Source: an uncultured Ruminococcus sp.
Lineage (GTDB): Bacteria; Bacillota; Clostridia; Oscillospirales; Acutalibacteraceae
Assembly: GCA_902803585.1 (NCBI GenBank)
Contig: CADCQO010000110.1
Coordinates: 1-9,886, forward strand
Direction: 5' to 3'
DNA length: 9,886 bases
In this document: one piece after another, positions 1-7,432 of the stretch
How the letters are laid out: each line of letters starts with the position of its first letter
How positions within the stretch are numbered: the stretch's first letter is position 1
Made by a program: the position numbers and the translations under genes
Notes under the pieces: generated by a model
Seen by the model: the letters and a program-made list of their open reading frames with translations, nothing else
Databases searched by the model: none
Told to the model about the DNA's origin: nothing

Positions 1-114
1 CACCGCTTCCTCCCCTGTTTACATTACTGCAAACAGCTTGCGGTTCGCTACACTTGGCGGTAACTACCCGTGACAGGACTTTCACCTGTGAGATTAGTGT
101 CATGACCGACACAC
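1..114 (-). mobile_element. Group II intron, 5' end (domain I), truncated by the window edge
   Basis: On the minus strand, RNA starting at 114 reads GUGUGUCGG, a group II-type 5' splice-site start. It is followed by compact hairpins: GUGUC/GACAC (108-112 with 97-101), ACAGG/CCUGU (85-89 with 73-77) closing a loop that contains GGUGAAAGUCC, and an 8-bp stem (29-36 with 15-22, one G-U pair). The segments GGUGAAAGUCC, AACCGCAAGCUG and GGGAGGAAGCG resemble domain I of bacterial group II introns as I recall them. Most of the ribozyme, and any reverse transcriptase/maturase gene, would lie to the left of the window. The element sits about a dozen bases past the U-tract terminator of the pilin operon, which is the habitual target of class C introns. 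The class C assignment is an inference from the site, because EBS1 and domains V/VI are not visible. The exact 5' boundary could shift by one or two bases. Confidence 0.75.
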
Positions 115-119
115 CACCC

Positions 120-154
120 AAAAAAGGGCATCCTCCTTTCGGAGAATGCCCTTT
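120..154 (-). terminator. Rho-independent terminator of the prepilin operon
   Basis: The minus-strand RNA folds into a 14-bp stem, 141-154 pairing with 123-136. It is closed by a GAAA (GNRA) tetraloop at 137-140 and followed by six U residues (120-125). One position (132/145) is a G-U pair on the minus strand but a C-A mismatch on the plus strand, so the functional orientation is minus. The stem begins 22 nt after the stop codon of the giant minor pilin gene and ends the operon. Confidence 0.93.
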
Positions 155-176
155 GTAAGAATCGGGGAATCAGCTG

Positions 177-3100
177 TTAATCACCGTAAACGCCGTCAAT
201 CAGCTTGCCGGTGGGACCATTACCATCTTCGTCCGCTGTTCCGCGGCCGATATAGGTAATGTACTCCATGCTCTTCCAGTAGGATTCATCAAAGAGGTCA
301 GCTACAAAGTCATCGGTATCAATCATTTCATCCTTGGTAGGATCTCTCTTGATGATGTACTTACCTTCACGAATTGCGAAGGAATGCTCGTCGTTGTTCT
401 TATCCTTGTACTTGACAAAGATATCGGTCAGGAATTCAACCGTCATCTCGGTGGTGCCATATTCACCAGCCAGATAGAAGTGAGGCTGATTCTTCTGCAT
501 ACCTTCCAGAGTGCCGGACAAGCCAAGACGAATCTCACCGCCGGAGAGGGTTACTTTATTGTAGACCTTCAGCGGGTTTTCTGAGCTCCATCTGAAATAC
601 AGACCTTCACTTGCATAGAAGGAGTAGGGAGCCGGGTTGTCAAACTTTCCTTCGGATACATCGAGATTGACATAGCCACCAATGTTACGCTGTGCAACAC
701 TGAAGGTGTTTCCATCTGTCAGGGAAGTACCGGTATGCCATCCGGCTGTGACACCATCGGTGACACCGGTTATGGTGTTGCCGCGGATATCCTTGTCATT
801 GACAACATACTGACCGTATTTGCTGGGATTCGTGAAATACGCCATCGCCTTATCGGAGAACAGATCCAGGGTTCCGCCATAAATAACGGAGTTTTCATCT
901 GTTGCATCAGAAGCTTCAAAGAAGTAGGCACCGGCCTTAATGGTGTAGGATGTTCCGTTGAAGAAGCGAACCTCTGCATCGGTAGTAAAGAGCAGGGTCA
1001 TGGGTTTGACGGAGCTGCCATAGGGCTTCATGGTGTAAGTCTGAGTTTCTGTTGCCGTATCCTGTACAAAGATATCAGAGTTAATCTCACGATAATCCGA
1101 TGCGGTATTCTGCTTCCAGACGGGTGCATTCTTGGTATCAATGAAAACCCACGCATCATCCATGGACATACTTGGCTTCGAAGGAGTCAGCGGAACCTCA
1201 ACACCGTCCTTGACCTCGATAAAGGATACATTATAGATCTTGTCATAGGGATTGCCGTCTTCATCAGTGGTCAGGAAGATGATGGGATATCTCTCGGGAT
1301 TGTAATCATCAACCTTCTCAACAATGTAGTCAGCAGAGTTCTGAGCCTTTGTGAATCTGATCTTGAACTTGGAGCCGGATGCTACCTTATCCTGAGAATC
1401 AAAGAGTACACAAGCGATGGAACCTTCACTATCTACCGTCAGACCAGCTTTGGCTCTCTTCAAAGCTTCTGTAGCTGACTGAACAGCACTAAGGGAGCTA
1501 TTCTGGAGGAACGTTTCTTCTGCTTCTGCCATTCTTCGACGCAGGGTATTGAGAGAACCGGTGGTATACTTTCTGGCCTTAATGGTTCTCGTCAGATATT
1601 CAGGATATGCACCGCCGCCTGAACCGTGAATATCCATTGTCTTCATATCAGACTTCTTCAACGGATCTGCAATATACTCTCTTGCCTTGATAATCTGATC
1701 ATACAGATCGTTATATGCCGTCAGGACTTCGAGTGCTGCCACATATCTGTTGTAGTTGGATACTTCACCCTCATCGGTGATTTCCGTGATGTAATAGGTA
1801 ACGCTGCCTGTAACCTTAGCCTTTGCGTACTGTGAGTAAGCACCCAGCAGACCCGCAGAGTAGAGACGGGAGGAACCATTCAGAAGCTCACCCTTGTCAC
1901 TGTAACGATCTACGATGTTGTTACCATAGTAGGAACCTCTCAGGGACTCAACGACTCTTCTCAGTCTGTCGATATCAGAGATAAAGGTTGTCCAGTCGCC
2001 GCGCCCATTATCATAGGTGGGATCGAACAGGATACTATCACCGCCCTGCAGGCTGGTAACGTGCTGTATGGTTTCCTTGGTGCCGTCTGTATTGGTCTTA
2101 GTAGCAGTAAAGGTTACAAAAGGAGTATTCTTGGAAATATCGGAAACATAATAAATATTTGCGTTACCCCCGCGAGTCAGACGATCCGTCATCGTATAAG
2201 TCTGGCTGCCGAAAGGACCGCTGACACTAAGGGTCGGGTTGGACCAGCCTTCAGGCAGTCTGTAATATACATTCAGACTATCGTCGATCTGGATCTTCTT
2301 ATTTTCAGGGTTAAAGGTGTAGAGATTGAGGTTAGCGTAATGTCCGCCGTTGCCGCCGGTATAGTTATCCAGCTGCTCAAACCATACATCGCCAACTGCC
2401 TTTTCAACCTTCTTGCTCTGGACTTCGGGGTGATCGGGATCCATTCCCTTAATAGCGAAGGTATATTCCGCTTCCTTGGAAATGGGGAGCTTGAATTCAT
2501 ACCAGTCATAGTATGCAGACAGGGAAGCCGAACCAAGACGGCCGCCGGAACTATCATTCATTCCTTCACCGCCGAAGGGGTTGCCGCTGTGCATCGAATT
2601 ACCATAGGAATTGTTCTTGCTGCCGGAACCATAAACATTCACATAGGAGTTGTTCTGAATGCGGACCTTATTGCCACCCACATACGCCATGGGCAGATTG
2701 ACATTTTCGAGATCGCCCTCAATGAAGCCGACCTGACCGGTCACACCGCCGGTCGTTCCGCCGCCACCGGTTCCTCCTCCGCCGCCGGTTCCGCCGCCGC
2801 CGCCGGTTCCGCCGCCGCCGCCGGTTCCGCCGCCGCCAGTGACATCATATGCCTTCATGACATGAGCATTACCGCTGCCGCCGTCAACATAATAGCCCAT
2901 ACCAAGTGTAAATGCGGTATTGACAGTCTGACACGAAGAGGTACCGTTGCTCAGAATAAAGTGATTTGCGCCTACAGGGGGATGGATTCTGTAAACTACC
3001 TGATTATACTCGTTAGTCTTCCATTTTTCATCGTTGCCAAGGTTATAGCCGGGGAAAGCCTCACCGATTTCACCGCTGGGTCCGAAGAAATAAATATGAA

Positions 3101-6100
3101 GGTTCTGCCAGGAGTGGTTATTGGTAATGTAGATATAGTCGCTCTCGTAATTGACTGTTCCACCACCGCCGCCGGTGCTCTGAGCCTCCTGCCAGGATCC
3201 AACATTGAACACATTTCCGTTATAGCCGCCGTCACGATAGTAGCCATAACCGAGAGTATAGATGGTGTCAGCAGATTTGGCGTTGCCGCTGCCGCAGTTG
3301 AATACAACACTGGTTGCATCACTGGGAGGTACAATCTTATAAACATTCTGACTGCTGGAGTTGGTCTTGTGGAAAGTCATGACCGTACCGGGCCACTCTG
3401 CACCAACTTTACCGGCACTATTGAAGAAGTAGGCATGAACCTTGGAGCCGCCCCACTTATCAACGTCAGTGAAATAGATATAGTCGCCGTCTGCAGAGAG
3501 CTTGCCGATCTTGATATCGTCATCTCCTGCAAGAGTACCGCCGGCGTTGGGTTCGTTGTTATCGTCCTGTACGGGGTCATATTTCGGATATACATCGTTG
3601 CACTTAACAAGTGATTTCACGGTTGCCCCTTTGAAATAATAAGCCTTGAAGATATGCTCACCGGGTGTTGATACCTTACCGGGGGACAGGGAGATGGTGG
3701 TCTCTGTCAGGTCCGGGTTGGTATAGGTGCAGACAAAGTACACATTCTTATCCTTGTTTTCAGGCGTGTAGATGTATTTGGCTACAAAGTAGTTGCCCTC
3801 CTGACCGGAAGTAATACTGTTCGGACCAAGCTTGACTCTGACAGTCGGGCTGTCGGGCAGCTCAGCATAAACGGTAGTGTACTGACCAATGGAAACAGTG
3901 CCATCTGCAGCAATCACAAATACCATATTGCCGTCAGCCATCTCAGCAAAGTTCATCACCTTGCTAGCCACTTCCTGGCCTTCCTTGTTGTTGACATGAA
4001 TGGTTGCTGTTGCATAAACATTGTAGTTGACTCCGTTAATGTAACGGATACCAAGACCCTTAATCAGGTTGGTGCCCCAGTTTTCCATGGTAGACATATC
4101 TACCATCACAGCACCGGCAGCATCCTGTGCAGAAAGGTCTATATAATAGGTGTAGTCCTCAGGAGCAGCAGAACCATCAACCCACACTCTGTAAAGGTTA
4201 TTGGTAAGAAGCTCGCCAATGGTATTCTCGGGTTTCACATAAGTAAAGCCAAGAACCGCACGCTCCAGGTTTCTGGCCAAAAGATCTACTTCGCTCTGCT
4301 CTGTGGTAAAGGCAACCTTGGAGGTTGCATTGTCCAGCTGCTTCTGCAGGGCGGTACGGGATGCATCCGTGTAGTCTCTGGTAGTCTGGAGAAGAGTATT
4401 TGCCTGATCAATCAAGGCATTGAGCTTTGTCTTGTCTGTCTGAATCAGGGAATGCTGACACATTTCTGTGTAAGCGTTTTCCAGATTAGTCTTAGCGTTA
4501 TTCAGAGCTTCCTGTGTTGTCACTTTGGCATCACGAACAACTTCGGCTTCTGCCAGTCTAACTTTGAATGTGCCAAGGTACGCTTCCTCAAAAGAAGCAC
4601 TGTCTCTGAATTTTTCAACACTGCTGATGTATTTGATCAAGGTGTTTCTGTTCAGCTTACCGCAGAGATGGAATACGCCATCGGTATCTGTATAGGAGAG
4701 TCTGATCAGAACCTTATATTCTGCTTCCAGCTCGTCCTTCAGAGCAATACACTCATCAGACTTCAGGTCAGCTCTGCCGGAGGCGTCCAGAGCTCTGACA
4801 TAGGCAGAATTGGTGCCGTCTTCACCGGTAAAGGCCTTGAAGAAGTTGACATCATAGAGTGGCCTGTCGGCAGGGTTGGTAGAATTAATCTTCTTCTTTT
4901 CCGCATCCACAACAGCCTTGGCGTCCTTCACAACCTTATCAAAGGCGGAACGCTGTGCCTTTGTTGCTGTCTTGGCAACCAGACCCTTGATAGCGTTATT
5001 GATCGCAGCCGTCTTTGCCTCATAGGCGGCATTGGCATTGGCAATCTTCTTGGCAGAAGTATCGCCCTCCTGATTCTTGATGAAGTCGACATCTGCCAGT
5101 GTGGCAAAGCCGTCGTCAATAGCAGCCTGGAGAGGCTGATAGGAAGTATCGGTATAGTTTTCTTTCTTGAATTTTTTGGCTTCCAGTACGGCATCACGGA
5201 GTTTGATCTGTCCGGTGGTGGAGTTCAGACCAACATTGCCATAGCCGATTTTCGGGTTTGCTTTTCTGGTGTAGTCGGCAACCTTTGCATGAACGGTAAC
5301 GTATGCGTTTTCATCGATACCCAGGTCACTCAGTGCACTGGATTCAGAGGTGTTAACAATTATGTTGTCCGTAAAGGGATTATAGACCAGCCAGAATTCA
5401 TTGCTCTCGGAAGTAGCATTGATATTGCTGACAACTCTGGAAATGCCCTTGAAGGTCATCGTCATGCTGAAGGATTCGCAAGCCTCAACATTGGCAACCC
5501 ACCAACCGCAGCCTTCATAGGTCATTGCAATGTTACCGGATTTCTTTTCACCGTCAGAAATAAAACTCTGACCGCTGATCGGTACGGAAACGCTATTGAT
5601 GACGGGATACTCGCCTGCTGCCAGGGAGGTAACGGTATTTTCAGCGTCACGGCCCATCATTGCAAAATGGATCAATGTCTTGGGGTTGTTAACATAAACA
5701 AGAATCGTATCTTCCAGACCCTTCTTGCCGTCCCAGTCACTACCCTTATAATACTTGGTATAATAGGTGTGGCCGTCCTTCTGCTTCTGATAGTCAAAGA
5801 ATTCAAAGTAGATATTCTTATCATCAGGATTCAGATACCAGAGATGGAACATTTCGTTGGTCTGGGAGTTATAGATATTGTTGGCACCGGTACCATCGTT
5901 CAGGATGGAGCCCTGCTTTGCAAAGATGATATTAAACCACGGTACACGACCGGATTTGATGAAGTATTCACCGGTAAACCAGCCGCCGCCGCTGTCAGCC
6001 ATGATACCGTTAGGACCCTGCTGCAGCTTCTTGACCGGATCTTCCTTAGTAGCCCACTCTGCATTCGGCTTGACGTCGTTTTCAGAAATGGTGGTGTTGT

Positions 6101-6791
6101 TCAGGTCAGATACATTCGGTTTATAGGTATAGCTGATATCACCGCTGCCCTCATCGTAACCGGAATAAGCACCTGCTGTATCCTTGTATGTCCAGATGTA
6201 GTAGGTCAGCTGATAATCCATACCGACCGGCTTTTTGACGTGCAGGGTAATGCTGTCGCCGCCGCCCAAGGATTCATTCTTCTGGGGCAGCTTTACGATC
6301 GTCAGACGGTTAGGACCGCTGGAACCAACAGTAAAGCTGACGCTCAGACGAGCAACCTTTCCCTTGTTGCCAAAGGCATCTGAATAACGGCAAAGGGCTG
6401 TCAGTTTGAGGACTGCCTTGTTGGAATTTTCGGGCTTCTGATAGCGAGCAATAACATAAGTTACCGCATTTTCTGTCTGGGCAACATTTTTGGTGACGGT
6501 TGCGCCCTGAGAGGTAGTGCCACCATCATCATTCATAATGAGATATTCTGTGCCGATGGAGGAATAGTCCGTGATGTTATTGCTATAGTAGGCCTCTGCA
6601 TATTCCAGCGCGCTGCGTACATTCAGGTATGCCTGTCTACCGCTGATTTCAACACTGGTGTTGGATGTACTCTGTACAGCAATAAACAGCAGCGATGCAG
6701 AAATAATAATCAGAAACGCACTGATTGCAATGGCAATCGGCAACGAAAAACCTTTTCGGCTTTTGTTTAAAATCCCGTTGCGCATAAACAT
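177..6791 (-). CDS. Giant GspK/PilX-like minor pilin with CBM26-like and FIVAR-like modules; putative pilus-tip adhesin
   Basis: This 2204-residue protein (about 240 kDa) carries a class III (type IV pilin) signal: basic leader, cleavage after Gly14, then FSLPIAIAIS and a hydrophobic helix to about residue 39. Position +5 is Ile19, not Glu, and +4 is Pro18. The segment GRQAYLNVRSALEYAEAYY (51-69) resembles the helix after the membrane segment in PilX/GspK proteins. Modules seen: Trp/Tyr-rich beta regions (about 160-510); an alpha-helical FIVAR-like array (about 530-850, YTDTSYQPL at 546-554 and YTDASRTAL at 807-815); beta segments (about 870-1070); two CBM26-like modules (about 1102-1197 and 1216-1316); a Gly/Thr hinge (1318-1352); an Asn/Gly/Ser-rich beta region (about 1360-1590); a second helical region (about 1600-1785); a beta-rich C-terminus with a repeated motif (1935-1958 and 2120-2147). 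I see no sortase signal and no catalytic domain. The start is ATG at 6791, with SD AGAAAGGAG at 6797-6805; ATG at 6785 is an alternative with longer spacing. It is the last gene of the operon, 20 nt after the J-like prepilin. The prepilin N-terminus is firm, the glycan-binding role is inferred, and a general adhesin of unknown ligand is the alternative. Confidence 0.88.
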   Translation of the reverse strand: MFMRNGILNKSRKGFSLPIAIAISAFLIIISASLLFIAVQSTSNTSVEISGRQAYLNVRSALEYAEAYYSNNITDYSSIGTEYLIMNDDGGTTSQGATVTKNVAQTENAVTYVIARYQKPENSNKAVLKLTALCRYSDAFGNKGKVARLSVSFTVGSSGPNRLTIVKLPQKNESLGGGDSITLHVKKPVGMDYQLTYYIWTYKDTAGAYSGYDEGSGDISYTYKPNVSDLNNTTISENDVKPNAEWATKEDPVKKLQQGPNGIMADSGGGWFTGEYFIKSGRVPWFNIIFAKQGSILNDGTGANNIYNSQTNEMFHLWYLNPDDKNIYFEFFDYQKQKDGHTYYTKYYKGSDWDGKKGLEDTILVYVNNPKTLIHFAMMGRDAENTVTSLAAGEYPVINSVSVPISGQSFISDGEKKSGNIAMTYEGCGWWVANVEACESFSMTMTFKGISRVVSNINATSESNEFWLVYNPFTDNIIVNTSESSALSDLGIDENAYVTVHAKVADYTRKANPKIGYGNVGLNSTTGQIKLRDAVLEAKKFKKENYTDTSYQPLQAAIDDGFATLADVDFIKNQEGDTSAKKIANANAAYEAKTAAINNAIKGLVAKTATKAQRSAFDKVVKDAKAVVDAEKKKINSTNPADRPLYDVNFFKAFTGEDGTNSAYVRALDASGRADLKSDECIALKDELEAEYKVLIRLSYTDTDGVFHLCGKLNRNTLIKYISSVEKFRDSASFEEAYLGTFKVRLAEAEVVRDAKVTTQEALNNAKTNLENAYTEMCQHSLIQTDKTKLNALIDQANTLLQTTRDYTDASRTALQKQLDNATSKVAFTTEQSEVDLLARNLERAVLGFTYVKPENTIGELLTNNLYRVWVDGSAAPEDYTYYIDLSAQDAAGAVMVDMSTMENWGTNLIKGLGIRYINGVNYNVYATATIHVNNKEGQEVASKVMNFAEMADGNMVFVIAADGTVSIGQYTTVYAELPDSPTVRVKLGPNSITSGQEGNYFVAKYIYTPENKDKNVYFVCTYTNPDLTETTISLSPGKVSTPGEHIFKAYYFKGATVKSLVKCNDVYPKYDPVQDDNNEPNAGGTLAGDDDIKIGKLSADGDYIYFTDVDKWGGSKVHAYFFNSAGKVGAEWPGTVMTFHKTNSSSQNVYKIVPPSDATSVVFNCGSGNAKSADTIYTLGYGYYRDGGYNGNVFNVGSWQEAQSTGGGGGTVNYESDYIYITNNHSWQNLHIYFFGPSGEIGEAFPGYNLGNDEKWKTNEYNQVVYRIHPPVGANHFILSNGTSSCQTVNTAFTLGMGYYVDGGSGNAHVMKAYDVTGGGGTGGGGGTGGGGGTGGGGGTGGGGTTGGVTGQVGFIEGDLENVNLPMAYVGGNKVRIQNNSYVNVYGSGSKNNSYGNSMHSGNPFGGEGMNDSSGGRLGSASLSAYYDWYEFKLPISKEAEYTFAIKGMDPDHPEVQSKKVEKAVGDVWFEQLDNYTGGNGGHYANLNLYTFNPENKKIQIDDSLNVYYRLPEGWSNPTLSVSGPFGSQTYTMTDRLTRGGNANIYYVSDISKNTPFVTFTATKTNTDGTKETIQHVTSLQGGDSILFDPTYDNGRGDWTTFISDIDRLRRVVESLRGSYYGNNIVDRYSDKGELLNGSSRLYSAGLLGAYSQYAKAKVTGSVTYYITEITDEGEVSNYNRYVAALEVLTAYNDLYDQIIKAREYIADPLKKSDMKTMDIHGSGGGAYPEYLTRTIKARKYTTGSLNTLRRRMAEAEETFLQNSSLSAVQSATEALKRAKAGLTVDSEGSIACVLFDSQDKVASGSKFKIRFTKAQNSADYIVEKVDDYNPERYPIIFLTTDEDGNPYDKIYNVSFIEVKDGVEVPLTPSKPSMSMDDAWVFIDTKNAPVWKQNTASDYREINSDIFVQDTATETQTYTMKPYGSSVKPMTLLFTTDAEVRFFNGTSYTIKAGAYFFEASDATDENSVIYGGTLDLFSDKAMAYFTNPSKYGQYVVNDKDIRGNTITGVTDGVTAGWHTGTSLTDGNTFSVAQRNIGGYVNLDVSEGKFDNPAPYSFYASEGLYFRWSSENPLKVYNKVTLSGGEIRLGLSGTLEGMQKNQPHFYLAGEYGTTEMTVEFLTDIFVKYKDKNNDEHSFAIREGKYIIKRDPTKDEMIDTDDFVADLFDESYWKSMEYITYIGRGTADEDGNGPTGKLIDGVYGD
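2756..2837 (-). repeat. GC-rich in-frame 18-bp minisatellite encoding a Gly/Thr hinge
   Basis: The unit GGAACCGGCGGCGGCGGC on the minus strand recurs with exact 18-bp phase: the Thr codon complements lie at 2769, 2787, 2805 and 2823. Imperfect units occur at the low-coordinate edge. It encodes runs of four or five Gly separated by Thr, residues about 1319-1346 of the giant minor pilin, just after the second CBM26-like module. Because the unit is a multiple of three, copy-number changes would lengthen or shorten the hinge without breaking the reading frame. Local GC is far higher than in the surrounding gene. Confidence 0.9.
2844..3488 (-). repeat. Two tandem CBM26-like (starch-binding) modules within the giant minor pilin
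   Basis: The encoded residues about 1102-1197 (3201-3488) and 1216-1316 (2844-3146) are diverged copies of one module. Shared marks in order are DYIY[FI]T, YFF, G-[VI]-G-x2-[WF]-PG, VY[KR]I-x-PP, an Asn/Gly-rich turn, then TLG-x-GYY-x-DGG. This order, with Tyr-x-Tyr (1104/1106 and 1219/1221), a following Trp (1113 and 1228) and the [WF]PG turn, matches CBM family 26 starch-binding modules as I know them. A short Gly-rich linker (1207-1211) separates the copies and a long one follows. The duplication is seen directly. The CBM26 assignment is pattern recognition and the ligand (alpha-glucan) is inferred. Confidence 0.72.
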
Positions 6792-6811
6792 GAAATCTCC
6801 TTTCTAAATGA

Positions 6812-7420
6812 TTATTTGACGAGTACCAGGGCATCAGTGGAATTCTTTGTGATTTCCATGACTTCATTGGAGTCCGTATAGGAGTCACTGGAGGCACCTG
6901 TCATAGTATAACTGCTGGCATCAATGTTATTCATTACAGCCTGACCCTCAAGGGTATAGCCGTTAACCATTTTAATGGTATATGTCAGATACATATAGCA
7001 TTTCTTAGACAACGTCGAATCCTTCTGCGGCTTCTGACGTCTGATCTGAAGGGTGACACTTTCTACTCCATCGTATGAGATCTGGGTCACAACCGGAGGC
7101 TGGTTCAGATCTTCAATGACGGAGGACAGAGTGATCAGTCTGTTATCATTAAAATAGACATACTGCGCCGTAATGTCCGATTTAGGAACCTGGATGGAGG
7201 GAAGGGTCATCACAGACGAATCAACCCTTGCATTATTCAGGATAAACTTCTCAATTTTGAGCGCCGTATCCTGTTCCTGAGAGGTTGTGGAGGCGGTTGA
7301 ATAATTCTTGATAGCATTTGCCACAATACCAACGCCCATCGAAGCAACCATGCCCAGAATGGCCACGGTAACGATCAATTCAACCAGCGTAAAGCCGCGT
7401 TTTGATTTTACTCTGTTCAT
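6812..7420 (-). CDS. Type IV prepilin-like protein, PilW/GspJ-like minor pilin
   Basis: This 202-residue protein has a canonical prepilin N-terminus: MNRVKSKRG, predicted peptidase cleavage after Gly9, then FTLVELIVTVAILGMVASMG with Glu at mature position +5 (Glu14). The hydrophobic helix runs to about residue 30 and continues as an amphipathic helix (NAIKNYSTASTTSQEQD), as in pilin stalks. The rest (about 75-165) is predicted beta-rich and the tail is Ser/Thr/Asp-rich. Length and the arrangement of a long N-terminal helix followed by a beta domain fit PilW/GspJ-type minor pilins, but the globular part is not recognisable by eye. The start is ATG at 7420 with SD TAAAGGAGGG (7426-7435), which contains the stop codon of the upstream prepilin gene, so translation of the two genes is probably coupled. 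It is the middle gene of a three-prepilin operon and probably bridges the I-like subunit and the giant K-like subunit. Confidence 0.9.
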   Translation of the reverse strand: MNRVKSKRGFTLVELIVTVAILGMVASMGVGIVANAIKNYSTASTTSQEQDTALKIEKFILNNARVDSSVMTLPSIQVPKSDITAQYVYFNDNRLITLSSVIEDLNQPPVVTQISYDGVESVTLQIRRQKPQKDSTLSKKCYMYLTYTIKMVNGYTLEGQAVMNNIDASSYTMTGASSDSYTDSNEVMEITKNSTDALVLVK

Positions 7421-7432
7421 ATCAACCCTCCT

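Noticed and set aside
1..114. A tRNA or a small protein gene in the left-edge segment.
   Set aside because: The GGUGAAAGUCC loop superficially recalls a T-arm, but there is no acceptor or anticodon arm. Short open frames here lack an RBS. The GUGUG start and stem series after a terminator fit a group II intron better.
2061..3614. A plus-strand open frame of 517 codons containing an Ala/Ser/Gly low-complexity stretch.
   Set aside because: It is antisense to the CBM26-like modules and the Gly-rich minisatellite; the low-complexity stretch is the reverse reading of that repeat. I see no convincing RBS or family features.
3996..6383. A very long plus-strand open frame (795 codons) opposite the giant pilin gene.
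   Set aside because: It lies wholly antisense to a clear coding sequence, is rich in Ile/Cys/Val/Gly runs, and lacks domain structure. It reflects the codon bias of the minus-strand gene, which makes antisense stops rare.
177..6791. The giant protein as a sortase-anchored or secreted amylase-like enzyme.
   Set aside because: It has a prepilin (class III) leader rather than a Sec signal ending in A-x-A, no LPxTG tail or C-terminal hydrophobic anchor, and no recognisable glycoside hydrolase catalytic motifs.
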